From Streptomyces sp. NRRL WC-3605 (GTDB taxonomy: Bacteria > Actinomycetota > Actinomycetes > Streptomycetales > Streptomycetaceae), in NCBI RefSeq assembly GCF_001509795.1, contig NZ_LLZN01000063.1, positions 1 to 64,000 on the forward strand: 64,000 nucleotides of DNA, in the 5' to 3' direction. The position numbers and the translations under genes were made by a program. Shown here piece by piece: positions 38,742 to 47,496 of the stretch; position 1 is the stretch's first letter, and every line of letters begins with the position of its first letter. Below the pieces are notes generated by a model. The model was not told the origin of the DNA. It searched no databases and saw only the letters and a program-made list of their open reading frames with translations.

Positions 38742-38947
38742 GCCGGTGATCCTGCCACCCACCACTGACAGCCCCCGCCCCTTCGCGTCTCCCGCCTCCA
38801 CCGGCTCCACATCGAGGGCAGCGACGCCCTCCGCCTCCCTGCCGGGCGGAGCCCGACCCGCTCCCCACCGGCGGACGCAGCCTGCCCCTCGTCACCGCCC
38901 TCACCGGCGGCAAGACCGTCCGGGCGGCGCTGTTCGACATCACGGGT

Positions 38948-40273
38948 CTACAGCTGGACGGGCAGCGCCGGGAACACCACCACCGAGCCGTCCCGCTCGC
39001 GGGCGATCTCGATCGCCAGGTCTGTCGGGCGGCCGTCGAGTGCGACGCCGTCGCCCAGGCTGCGGATCTGGTACGCCGCGCGCAGGAGCCGGTCGACCTC
39101 ACCGGTCGTGAAAACAGGGCGCTTGCCGCTCGGGCGTGCCAGTTCCAGGGACGACAGGCGCAACAGGACGCCGGCGATGCCGGTTTCCAGCTCGTTGAGA
39201 CGCTGCTCGTCGTCCTTGAGGGCGCGAGTGAAGTTCTCGAACAGATTGTCGGGCTCGCTCTGGGCTCGTTCGACCGCCTGGAGAACGTTGACGCGTCGCT
39301 TCAACGCAACGGCAAGTGAGGCGAGTTGCAGGTGCGAGCGGAAGATGCCGCCGGGCTCGTCCACGCCGGGGAACGACTCGCTCAGGGTGCCGATCTCGAC
39401 GGACTCGCCGTCGGGCAGTTTGCCGAGCGCGGCGCGCCAACGGGTCAGACGGATGTCGGCCTTGCTGAGCGCCGTGTCGATGGTGTGCACCGCTGAGTCG
39501 AGTCCCAGTGAGACGCCGAGCCTGCCCTGGTCGAGCAGGATGGCCGTGGCCTTGTCGATGGCGGCACGGCAGCCGTTCAGCGCACTGTGCTCGTCGTCGA
39601 GCCTATCGGCCTGGATCTGCTCCAGCAGGTCGGTGATACGTTCGATGGCCTGCTGCCGTTTGCGGTCGGCGTGCGCGCTCACCCCGACGGCCACCGCCAT
39701 CAGCACGAGCGGCGCGGCTACGGTGAGCAGCGTTCCACCGGCCGCCGCGGCACCGGCGGTCGCACCCGCACCGCCGACCGTGCCCGCCGCTGCCGCTCCG
39801 CTGACCGGCACGAGGATCGGTTTGGCGGCGATCTGGCCCGTCGTCGAGTGCACGAGAGCGCCGTAGAACCCGCTCCCCGTCGACGCCTTGGGCACCATCC
39901 AGCGAACCAGCCCCTGCCCGAACTCCTCGGCGACCTTGGCCGGGACCACCACGCGGCACAGGAACTCGCCGGAAGCCGTCGCCTTGGAGGCCACGGCGGA
40001 GGCCTTCGCCGACTCGGTGATGAGCTGCGACAGGTGCTGCGCCAACGGGCTGGCGGCGTCGAGCGGGATGCCCTGGCTGCGGTCGAGCTTGTCCGGAAGC
40101 GGGTGCGCCTCGAGCGTCGCGATTGGTTGCTCGGCCAACGCGGCCAGCACGCCCCGGAGTTCGGCCAGCCGCTCGGCTGTCATCGGCCCGCGTCCGATCA
40201 CCGCGGGCACCTGGACATCACGTGTCGCCAGCGTCCAGACCGGAATGTTTGTTTCCTTGCGATAGTCGATCAT
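38948..40273 (-). CDS. Hypothetical membrane-associated protein
   Basis: A 441-residue protein I cannot assign. The N-terminal 150 residues look globular. A Gly/Ala-rich hydrophobic hairpin follows at about 155-200 (TLLTVAAPLVLMAVAVGVSA). Long helical stretches from 205 to 400 probably form coiled coils (RQQAIERITDLLEQIQADRL and ALKDDEQRLNELETGIAGVL). ATG 40273 has AGGGGGG four bases upstream. Its less biased third positions and position between the anti-sigma and helicase remnants suggest acquisition or lineage-specific retention. Helix-hairpin-helix architecture occurs in pore-forming or membrane-remodelling proteins, but no function can be claimed. Confidence 0.65.
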   Translation of the reverse strand: MIDYRKETNIPVWTLATRDVQVPAVIGRGPMTAERLAELRGVLAALAEQPIATLEAHPLPDKLDRSQGIPLDAASPLAQHLSQLITESAKASAVASKATASGEFLCRVVVPAKVAEEFGQGLVRWMVPKASTGSGFYGALVHSTTGQIAAKPILVPVSGAAAAGTVGGAGATAGAAAAGGTLLTVAAPLVLMAVAVGVSAHADRKRQQAIERITDLLEQIQADRLDDEHSALNGCRAAIDKATAILLDQGRLGVSLGLDSAVHTIDTALSKADIRLTRWRAALGKLPDGESVEIGTLSESFPGVDEPGGIFRSHLQLASLAVALKRRVNVLQAVERAQSEPDNLFENFTRALKDDEQRLNELETGIAGVLLRLSSLELARPSGKRPVFTTGEVDRLLRAAYQIRSLGDGVALDGRPTDLAIEIARERDGSVVVFPALPVQL

Positions 40274-40436
40274 CGTCCCCCCTCAATCAATCCACGCCAG
40301 CCCACGGCTGACGTCCAACAGAACGGTAGATCCTCGCGCTCTCACACCGCAGCGTGTGCAGGCCACTCACGACACATCGGGCCGTGAGGGATTCGGGTAC
40401 TCACTCCGCTCACCGGCGATGGCGCCGGCTGTCGCG

Positions 40437-40613
40437 TCACCCTCTGTGCGTCCACGCGTCCAGCCTCTCCAGGTGCCGCGGCATCCGGCTCCACTGCCGG
40501 CCCACGACCAGCCGCTCCCGCGCGCGGGTGATCATCACGTAGCAGGCCGTGCGCAGGGTCCCCGCCGTGAGGTCGGTGGCCGGGTCGGACGCCTCTGCGT
40601 GGCGCCTGATCTG
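40437..40613 (-). pseudogene. C-terminal fragment of a UvrD/Rep-type helicase
   Basis: The minus strand encodes 58 residues ending in a TGA. They include RTACYVMITRARERLVVGRQ, which matches helicase motif VI (VALTRARERL) of UvrD-family proteins. The upstream 600+ residues are absent; in their place is the 3' end of the RsbU-like gene, whose stop is one base away. No start codon or ribosome-binding site is visible. This looks like a deletion junction. The rest of the gap 40274-40436 shows nothing. Confidence 0.6.
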
Positions 40614-40614
40614 A

Positions 40615-42744
40615 CTACAGGATCGGCAGCGGCAGTTCCGCCGACTCGCTCAGCTGGGCCCAGACCGTCTTGCCGCGGCGGGCGTGGCGGGTGCCCCACT
40701 GTTCGGCGAGCTGGGCGACCAGGAGGAGGCCGCGGCCGCCCTCGTCGAAGACGCGGGCCCGGCGCAGGTGCGGGGTGGTGCTGCTGGCGTCGGAGACCTC
40801 CAGCAGGAGGGCGCGGTCGTGGATGAGGCGCAGGCTGATCGGGGGGCGGCCGTAGCGGATGGCGTTGGTGACCAGCTCGCTGACGACCAGTTCGGCGATG
40901 AAGTCGATGTCGCCGAGTCCCCAGGCGGCGAGTTGGCTGGAGACGGCACCGCGCACCCGGGCGACCTCCTCGGGGTCGGGCTCGAGGTCCCAGGTGGCGA
41001 CGCGGTCGGCGCCCAGGGCGCGGGTGCGGGCGAGGAGCAGGGCGATGTCGTCGTCCGGCTTGGTGGAGGGCAGCAGGGCCTCCAGGACGGCGTCGCAGGC
41101 CGCGTCCAGGCTGGGCGCGGGCCGTGCGAGGACCTCCCGCAGGGCGGCGAGACCGCCCTCGACGTCGTGGGCGCGGGCCTCGATCAGGCCGTCGGTGTAA
41201 AGGGCGATGAGGCTGCCCTCCGGCAGGTCCACCTCGACCGTCTCGAAGGGCAGGCCGCCTAGGCCCAGCGGCGGGCCCGGCGGCAGGTCGAGGAGTTCCG
41301 CCCGGCCCTCGCGGACCACCACGGCCGGGGGCACATGGCCGGCCCGGGCCAGGGTGCAGCGGCGCGAGATCGGGTCGTAGACGGCGTACAGGCAGGTGGC
41401 GCCGATGTCGCCGTCGTTGGGGCCGTCCTGGTCCCCGCCCTCCTCGGCGGATAGGCGCAGCACGACGTCGTCCAGATGGGTCAGGAGTTCGTCGGGCGGC
41501 AGGTCGATGTCGGCCAGGGTGCGTACGGCGGTTCGCAGCCGGCCCATGGTGGCGGCGGCCCGGATGCCGTGGCCGACGACGTCCCCGACGACGAGGGCCA
41601 CCCGCGCGCCGGACAGCGGGATGACGTCGTACCAGTCGCCGCCGACCCCGGCGTCCGAGCCGGCCGGCAGATAGCGGTAGGCGACGTCCACGGCCGACTG
41701 CAGGGGCGCGTTGCGCGGGAGGAGGCTGCGCTGGAGCGTGAGGGCGGTGGCGCGGGCGTGGGTGTAGCGGCGGGCGTTGTCGACGGCGACGGCGGCGCGG
41801 GCGGCGATCTCCTCGGCGAGGAGGAGGTCCTCGTCGTCGTAGCGGGTGGGGGTGCCGCAGCGGTGGAACTCGGCGAGACCCAGCGTGGTGCCCCGGGCGC
41901 GCAGCGGTACCACCATCGTGGAGTGGACGCTCCGTGGGTCCTCGGACCGGTCGTGCTGGTGCCGGGAGGGCCGCCCGGTGGCCAGGGCGCGCTCGGTGGC
42001 GGAGCCGTTGTGGCAGCGGTGGATCTCCTGCGGGCGGACGACCGGTTCCGGGCCCTCGGCGTCCGCGGGGCCCTGGGCCATCCGGCGGAGCACGAAGGGG
42101 GTCTCGACGGCGGCGTCCTCGCCGCGCAGCAGGGGGTCGAGGAGGTCCACGGTGACGAAGTCGGCGAAGCGTTCGGCGGCGAGGTCGGCCAGTTCCTGCG
42201 CGGTGCGGTCGATGTCGAGGGTGGTGCCGATGCGCATGCTCGCCTCGTTCACCATCCTCGACCGCCAGCGCAGCCGGCGGTCCCGCTCCTCCTGGAACGC
42301 CTCCACGCCCTGTTCGGAGACGCGGTCCACATAGGTGGTCGACATGGCGGTCAGGGCCCGGGCCGCCTCGCTGACCTGCTGGGCATCACCGCTGAGCCGG
42401 GGCAGCTCCTCCAGGAGCCGGTCGTTGACGATGCCCTGGGCCAGGCGGAACGCGCGCAGGACGGTGCTCAGCGGGGTGCCGTGGCGGGCCAGCCCCAGGG
42501 AGCGGGCGGTGTCGGCGGCCGGCAGCTCGATCCGGCTCGCTTCGATCTCGTGTTCGAGGCCGGAGAGGGCGGCGGAGATGTGGTCGATGACGTTCTGGGA
42601 GACGACGCGGGCCACGTCGGGCGCGTCGTAGAGGGCCGGGAGTTCGCGCCGCAGGCACTGTTCCACCTCGGCGGAGAGCTCACCGGCGCGCCGCCTGAGC
42701 TCCTGTGCCGCTCGCGCGAGAAGTTGGCCGGCCGAGGAATCCAC
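40615..42744 (-). CDS. RsbU-like PP2C phosphatase with GAF and C-terminal RsbW-like kinase domain
   Basis: A 709-residue cytoplasmic signalling protein, part of the stress-sigma partner-switching families common in Streptomyces. Domains in order: a helical sensor-type N-terminus (about 1-160), a GAF domain (about 175-330), and a SpoIIE-type PP2C phosphatase (about 345-560) with metal sites GGDWYDVIPL and GDVVGHG. At the C-terminus (about 575-700) is a HATPase_c domain with N-box ELVTNAIRYG and GGRGLLLVAQLAEQWG. It should dephosphorylate an anti-anti-sigma factor and may also phosphorylate or bind one. GTG 42744 was chosen as the first residue of the conserved part (VDSSAGQLLARAAQE); there is no good ribosome-binding site. 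Confidence 0.88.
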   Translation of the reverse strand: MDSSAGQLLARAAQELRRRAGELSAEVEQCLRRELPALYDAPDVARVVSQNVIDHISAALSGLEHEIEASRIELPAADTARSLGLARHGTPLSTVLRAFRLAQGIVNDRLLEELPRLSGDAQQVSEAARALTAMSTTYVDRVSEQGVEAFQEERDRRLRWRSRMVNEASMRIGTTLDIDRTAQELADLAAERFADFVTVDLLDPLLRGEDAAVETPFVLRRMAQGPADAEGPEPVVRPQEIHRCHNGSATERALATGRPSRHQHDRSEDPRSVHSTMVVPLRARGTTLGLAEFHRCGTPTRYDDEDLLLAEEIAARAAVAVDNARRYTHARATALTLQRSLLPRNAPLQSAVDVAYRYLPAGSDAGVGGDWYDVIPLSGARVALVVGDVVGHGIRAAATMGRLRTAVRTLADIDLPPDELLTHLDDVVLRLSAEEGGDQDGPNDGDIGATCLYAVYDPISRRCTLARAGHVPPAVVVREGRAELLDLPPGPPLGLGGLPFETVEVDLPEGSLIALYTDGLIEARAHDVEGGLAALREVLARPAPSLDAACDAVLEALLPSTKPDDDIALLLARTRALGADRVATWDLEPDPEEVARVRGAVSSQLAAWGLGDIDFIAELVVSELVTNAIRYGRPPISLRLIHDRALLLEVSDASSTTPHLRRARVFDEGGRGLLLVAQLAEQWGTRHARRGKTVWAQLSESAELPLPIL

Positions 42745-42883
42745 AAAGACGACGGTACGCCGCCCGGGCCGCCGTCTCAGACCGGGGGTGGCACGTGGAC
42801 GGCCCGGGTCGCCGGACCGGGCGCGTCCGATCGGCCCTGCGGGGTGTTCAGGGGGGTGGAGCGGGCGTGGGCCAGGCTCTGCC

Positions 42884-42931
42884 GCGTTCCTGCGCCGCCG
42901 CGTTCCTGCTCCGCCGCCTTCCTGCTTCCCC
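42884..42931. repeat. Three 16-bp tandem repeats
   Basis: Units 42884-42899, 42900-42915 and 42916-42931 share the core (C)GTTCCTGC; the first two differ at one position, the third at several. They are in the 361-bp intergenic region 42745-43105, which has no gene. Confidence 0.75.
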
Positions 42932-42960
42932 GCAGCCCGCACCCTCGCTCCCCCGCTCCG

Positions 42961-43011
42961 GGGGTGTCTCCCGGCCCGGGGTGTCTCCCGGCCCGGGGTG
43001 TCTCCCGGCCC
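42961..43011. repeat. Three identical 17-bp tandem repeats
   Basis: GGGGTGTCTCCCGGCCC occurs three times without change at 42961-42977, 42978-42994 and 42995-43011. Their identity implies recent expansion. Confidence 0.9.
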
Positions 43012-43105
43012 GCGCCGCGCCCCCGGGTTCGGCAGGCGCGGCGCGGTGAGCCGTGTGGAGGGGGCGCGGGGGCGGCGCGGGGGGCGACGCGTGGGGCGGC
43101 GGCCC

Positions 43106-43675
<570 letters not shown>

Positions 43676-43798
43676 TCAGGGAGTTGTCCGCGCGGTGTCA
43701 CGGTTCGCGCCGGACGGTTCCGGCGCGGGCGCGGTGGGCGCATGGTCGAACCACACGGACAGCCCCCACGGCTCGTCCGGTCCATGTGGAGGTGCGCC

Positions 43799-44023
43799 AT
43801 GTGCTCTCACCGATCCTCGTGCCCGTCCGCCCAGTCCGGCACCGCACATATGGTCACGGCACACGTGCCGGCCACACATGTGGTCGCGGAACACCCCGAG
43901 CAGGGCTGGAGCCTGCTGTGCGACGGCTCGATCGTGTTCGACGACAGCGGTGCCCTGCTGCCCGACGGCAGTGTGGTGGCGCCGCTCCGGGTTCCGGCCG
44001 CCCGCCTGGCGCAGGCCGCGTGA
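43799..44023 (+). CDS. DUF5999 small protein
   Basis: A 74-residue streptomycete protein. It begins MCSHRSSCPSA and contains the family core HPEQGWSLLCDGSIVFDDSG and LLPDGSVVAP. The Cys/His-rich start could hold a metal. A 15-residue stretch rich in His, Ala and Val (HMVTAHVPATHVVAEH) lies between the two family blocks. ATG 43799 has GGAGG six bases upstream. Function unknown. Confidence 0.8.
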   Translation: MCSHRSSCPSAQSGTAHMVTAHVPATHVVAEHPEQGWSLLCDGSIVFDDSGALLPDGSVVAPLRVPAARLAQAA

Positions 44024-44058
44024 GCCGACGCTCCGGTGTGGTGCGGGGCCACACCAGC

Positions 44059-44088
44059 TACGGCGGCTACGGCGGCTACGGCGGCTAC
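44059..44088 (+). repeat. 9-bp tandem repeat (TACGGCGGC)x3
   Basis: Three exact 9-bp units plus TAC lie between the DUF5999 stop and the RidA stop. On the plus strand they would encode YGGYGGYGGY, followed by NDN, but no supported gene contains them. Confidence 0.7.
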
Positions 44089-44099
44089 AACGACAACAG

Positions 44100-44498
44100 C
44101 TACGGCAGGACCGCGAACCCGTCCAGCTCCACCAGCGCCTGCTCGTCCCAGAGCCGGACGACCTGGACGACCGCCATCGCCGGGTAGTCGCGCCCGGCCA
44201 GGCGCCGCCACACGCGGCCCAGTTCGGCGGCCCGGTCGCGGTAGTCCGCGACGTCGGTGGCGTACACGGTGACGCGGGCGAGGTCGGCCGGGGTCCCGCC
44301 GGCCGCCGCGAGCGCCGTCAGCAGATTGCCGAGCGCCCGCTCGAACTGCTCCGGCAGCGTCCGTCCGGTCACCTTCCCGTCGCCGTCGAGCGCGGTCTGG
44401 CCGGCCAGGAACACCACGCGCGAGCCGGTGGCGACCACCGCGTGCGAGAAACCCGTGGGCGGGGACAGGTCGGGCGGATTCACGCGCTCAGCGGTCAC
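44100..44498 (-). CDS. RidA-family protein (enamine/imine deaminase type)
   Basis: A 132-residue RidA/YjgF-family protein. Members hydrolyse reactive enamines and imines to ketones and ammonia. Visible family features are VFLAGQTALDGDGKVTG, the mid-domain LGNLLTALAAAGGTPADLARVTVYATD and the C-terminal LVELDGFAVLP. The Arg of the E. coli RidA active site (R105) is not obvious by eye, and the Glu near the C-terminus is present as LVELDG, so it may belong to one of the Rid1-7 subgroups. GTG 44498 overlaps the acyl-CoA dehydrogenase stop by 4 bp. In this cluster it could remove the amino group of an enamine CoA intermediate. Confidence 0.85.
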   Translation of the reverse strand: MTAERVNPPDLSPPTGFSHAVVATGSRVVFLAGQTALDGDGKVTGRTLPEQFERALGNLLTALAAAGGTPADLARVTVYATDVADYRDRAAELGRVWRRLAGRDYPAMAVVQVVRLWDEQALVELDGFAVLP

Positions 44499-45700
44499 TG
44501 GGCGGCCTCCCTGCCGGCGTAGAGCTCCTTGGCGATGATGCCGCGCTGCACCTCGCTGGCGCCCTCGTAGACGCGCGGGGCGCGCACCTCGCGGTAGAGG
44601 TGTTCGAGCAGGTGGCCGCGGCGCAGGGCGCGGGCGCCGTGCAGCTGGACGGCCTGGTCGACGACGTACTGCGCGGTCTCGGTGGCGAGGAGTTTCGCCA
44701 TCGCCGCCCGCTTCGGGACGTCCTCGGCGCCCTCGTCGTACGCCGTGGCCGCCGCGTACACCATGAGGCGGGCCGCCTCGGTGCGCAGGGCCATCTCGGC
44801 GACCTGATGGGCGACGGTCTGCAGGTCTTTCAACTTGCCGCCGAAGGCGTCCCGTTCGGCGGTGTGGGCGAGCGTCGCGTCGAGGGCGGCGCGGGCCATC
44901 CCGACGGCGAAGGCGCCGACGCTGGGCCGGAACAGGTTGAGGGTGCCCATGGCGACCCGGAAGCCGCGGTCGATCTCGCCGAGCACGTCGTCGGCGGTGA
45001 CGGGCACGGCGTCGAAGGTGAGGGCGCCGATGGGGTGCGGGGACAGCATGTCGAGGCTCGTCCCGCCGAGGCCGGGGCGGTCGGCGGGGACCAGGAAGGC
45101 GGTGACGCCGCGGGCGCCGGCGCCGGGCGTGGTGCGGGCGAAGACGGTGTAGAAGTCGGCCTCGGGGGCGTTGGAGATCCAGCATTTCTCGCCGGTGAGC
45201 CGCCAGCGCGCGGTGCCGTCGGGTTCGGCGGCCGGTGCGGACTCGGCCGGGAGCGGGTCCGTCACCAGCCCTTCCGCCAGCCCCTCCTCCAGCCCTGCCT
45301 CCGCACGTAGTTCCAGGGCCGCCGCGTCCGAGCCGGCCGCCGGCTCGCTCAGGGCGAAGGCGGCGATCGCGGTGCCCTCGGCCACCCGGGGCAGCCAGCG
45401 GTCCCGTTGGGCCGGGGTGCCGTGGGCGTGCACCGGGTGGGCGCCCAGGCCCTGGAGGGCGAGCGCGGTCTCGGCCTCGGTGCAGGCGTAGGCGAGGGAC
45501 TCGCGCATCAGGCACAGGTCGACGGCGCCGGAGGTGAACAGCCGCTCCAGCAGCCCGAGCTGCCCGAGTTCGGCGACGAGCGCGCGGTTGACGTGCCCGG
45601 GTTCGCCCTTCTCCGCGAGCGGGCGCAGCCGTTCGGCGGCCAGGGTGCGCAGTTCGGCGCACCAGGTGGTCTGTGGTGGATCGAGCGAGAATGCGGGCAT
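44495..45700 (-). CDS. Acyl-CoA dehydrogenase
   Basis: A 401-residue FAD-dependent dehydrogenase. The order is N-terminal helical domain, beta domain with FALSEPAAGSDAAAL and WISNAPEADFYTVFART, and C-terminal helices. The catalytic Glu lies in YEGASEVQRGII, and the FAD-binding QLHGARAL segment precedes it. A 30-residue Ala/Glu/Pro insertion (about 130-160) interrupts the beta domain between strands. It introduces or removes a double bond in a ring- or chain-CoA intermediate of the aryl-CoA pathway. It is coupled to the RidA gene and divergent from the CoA ligase, with 167 bp between starts. Confidence 0.9.
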   Translation of the reverse strand: MPAFSLDPPQTTWCAELRTLAAERLRPLAEKGEPGHVNRALVAELGQLGLLERLFTSGAVDLCLMRESLAYACTEAETALALQGLGAHPVHAHGTPAQRDRWLPRVAEGTAIAAFALSEPAAGSDAAALELRAEAGLEEGLAEGLVTDPLPAESAPAAEPDGTARWRLTGEKCWISNAPEADFYTVFARTTPGAGARGVTAFLVPADRPGLGGTSLDMLSPHPIGALTFDAVPVTADDVLGEIDRGFRVAMGTLNLFRPSVGAFAVGMARAALDATLAHTAERDAFGGKLKDLQTVAHQVAEMALRTEAARLMVYAAATAYDEGAEDVPKRAAMAKLLATETAQYVVDQAVQLHGARALRRGHLLEHLYREVRAPRVYEGASEVQRGIIAKELYAGREAAQ

Positions 45701-45867
45701 TGCCGACCTCCTGCGGGCCGCCCCCGGCGGACCCTTCTCGACGGACCCGACGAACCCTCGCGACGGGTCTCTCGACGATATCGCGCCCCATTGACTGCCG
45801 TCACCAACACGATACGCTCCTGGTGCGAGCCCACACGAAGCCCACGAGGCAAGGGGGCGAAACCGCC

Positions 45868-47481
45868 ATGGCCGGTCTGCACCGCTCCGCGCACGTCGAC
45901 ACCTTCGCCAGGGACCATCTGCCCCCGCCCGACCAGTGGCCGGAGCTCGTCTTCGACCTGCCGGAGCTGCACTACCCGGATCGGCTCAACGCCGCCGCGG
46001 AGCTGCTGACGGGGCCGGACGGCGACCGGCCCGTGTTCCACACCCCGGCCGGCGACACATGGACGTACGCCACACTGCGCGCCCATGTCGACCGGCTCGC
46101 GCATGTGCTCACCGGTGAGCTCGGGGTCGTCCCGGGCAACCGGGTCCTGTTGCGCGGCCCCACCACGCCCTGGCTCGCGGCATGCTGGCTGGCGGTGCTC
46201 AAGGCGGGCGCCGTGGCCGTCACGGTGCTGGCCCAGCAGCGGCCGCACGAGTTGCGGACCATGTGCGAGATCGCCGAGGTCCGGCACGCGCTGTGCGACG
46301 TCCGGGCCGTCGACGACCTCGCCAAGGCCGAGGTGCCGGGGCTGCGCATCACGACGTACGGCGGTGACGGCCCCGACGACCTGCTGCGCCGGCCCGCGCC
46401 CGGCACGCCGTACCCGGCCGCCGACACCGCCGCCGACGACGTCGCGCTCATCGCCTTCACCTCCGGGACCACCGGGCGGCCCAAGGGCTGTCTGCACTTC
46501 CACCGGGATGTGCTCGCGATCGCCGACACCTTCTCCGCACATGTGCTCCGGCCCCATGAGGACGACGTCTTCGCGGGCAGTCCGCCGCTGGGGTTCACGT
46601 TCGGGCTGGGCGGGCTCGTGGTCTTCCCGATGCGGGCGGGCGCCAGTGCCCTGCTGCTGGAACAGGCGGGGCCCAAGCAGTTGCTGCCGGCGATCGCCAA
46701 GCACCGGGTGTCCGTGCTGTTCACCGCGCCGACGGCGTACCGGGCGATGCTCGACGCGCTCGACGGGCACGACGTCTCCTCGCTGCGGCGCTGTGTCTCC
46801 GCCGGTGAGAACCTGCCCGCCGCCACCTGGCGGGCCTGGCACGAGCGGACCGGGCTGCGCGTCATCAACGGCATCGGTGCCACCGAGCTGCTGCACATCT
46901 TCATCTCGGCGGCCGACGAGCGGATCAGGCCCGGGACGACCGGGGTCGCCGTCCCCGGCTGGCAGGCGCGGGTCGTCGACGCCGAGGGCCGGGAGGTGCC
47001 GGACGGGGAGCCGGGGCTGCTGGCCGTGCGCGGCCCGGTGGGCTGCCGTTATCTCGGCGACCCCCGTCAGCGCGACTATGTGCGTCACGGCTGGAACGTC
47101 ACGGGCGACACGTATGTCCGCGACGCCGAGGGCTACTTCCGGTACGTCGCCCGCGCCGACGACATGATCATCTCGGCCGGGTACAACATCGCGGGACCGG
47201 AGGTCGAGGAGGCCCTGCTGCGGCACCCGGACGTACTGGAGACGGCCGTGGTGGGGCGCGCCGACGAGGCACGCGGCCAGGTCGTCGTGGCGTACGCCGT
47301 GCTCAGGGAGGGGGCGCGCCCGGACGCGGAGGCGCTGCGCGCGTTCGTCAAGGCGGAGCTGGCGCCGTACAAGTGCCCGCGGGAGATCGTCTTCCTGGAC
47401 GCGCTGCCGCGCACCGCGACGGGCAAGCTCCAGAGGTTCCGGCTGCGCGGTGCCGGTGACCTGCCCGGCGACCGGCAGTGA
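45868..47481 (+). CDS. Benzoate/2-aminobenzoate-CoA ligase family protein
   Basis: A 537-residue ANL-superfamily adenylate-forming ligase. The P-loop motif is FTSGTTGRPKGCLHFHRD, the A5-type motif NGIGATELLHIF, and the catalytic Lys is in PRTATGKLQRFRL. Sequence character and neighbours fit aryl acids such as 2-aminobenzoate, benzoate or salicylate being activated to CoA thioesters at the cost of ATP to AMP. ATG 45868 has AAGGGGGCG upstream. It is followed 15 bp later by the PaaX-type regulator, so ligase and regulator form one transcript. Confidence 0.88.
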   Translation: MAGLHRSAHVDTFARDHLPPPDQWPELVFDLPELHYPDRLNAAAELLTGPDGDRPVFHTPAGDTWTYATLRAHVDRLAHVLTGELGVVPGNRVLLRGPTTPWLAACWLAVLKAGAVAVTVLAQQRPHELRTMCEIAEVRHALCDVRAVDDLAKAEVPGLRITTYGGDGPDDLLRRPAPGTPYPAADTAADDVALIAFTSGTTGRPKGCLHFHRDVLAIADTFSAHVLRPHEDDVFAGSPPLGFTFGLGGLVVFPMRAGASALLLEQAGPKQLLPAIAKHRVSVLFTAPTAYRAMLDALDGHDVSSLRRCVSAGENLPAATWRAWHERTGLRVINGIGATELLHIFISAADERIRPGTTGVAVPGWQARVVDAEGREVPDGEPGLLAVRGPVGCRYLGDPRQRDYVRHGWNVTGDTYVRDAEGYFRYVARADDMIISAGYNIAGPEVEEALLRHPDVLETAVVGRADEARGQVVVAYAVLREGARPDAEALRAFVKAELAPYKCPREIVFLDALPRTATGKLQRFRLRGAGDLPGDRQ

Positions 47482-47496
47482 TCCGTACGACCTAAG

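Noticed and set aside
42961..43011. CRISPR array or origin-type iterons
   Set aside because: Only three contiguous 17-bp units without spacers and no cas or replication genes nearby.
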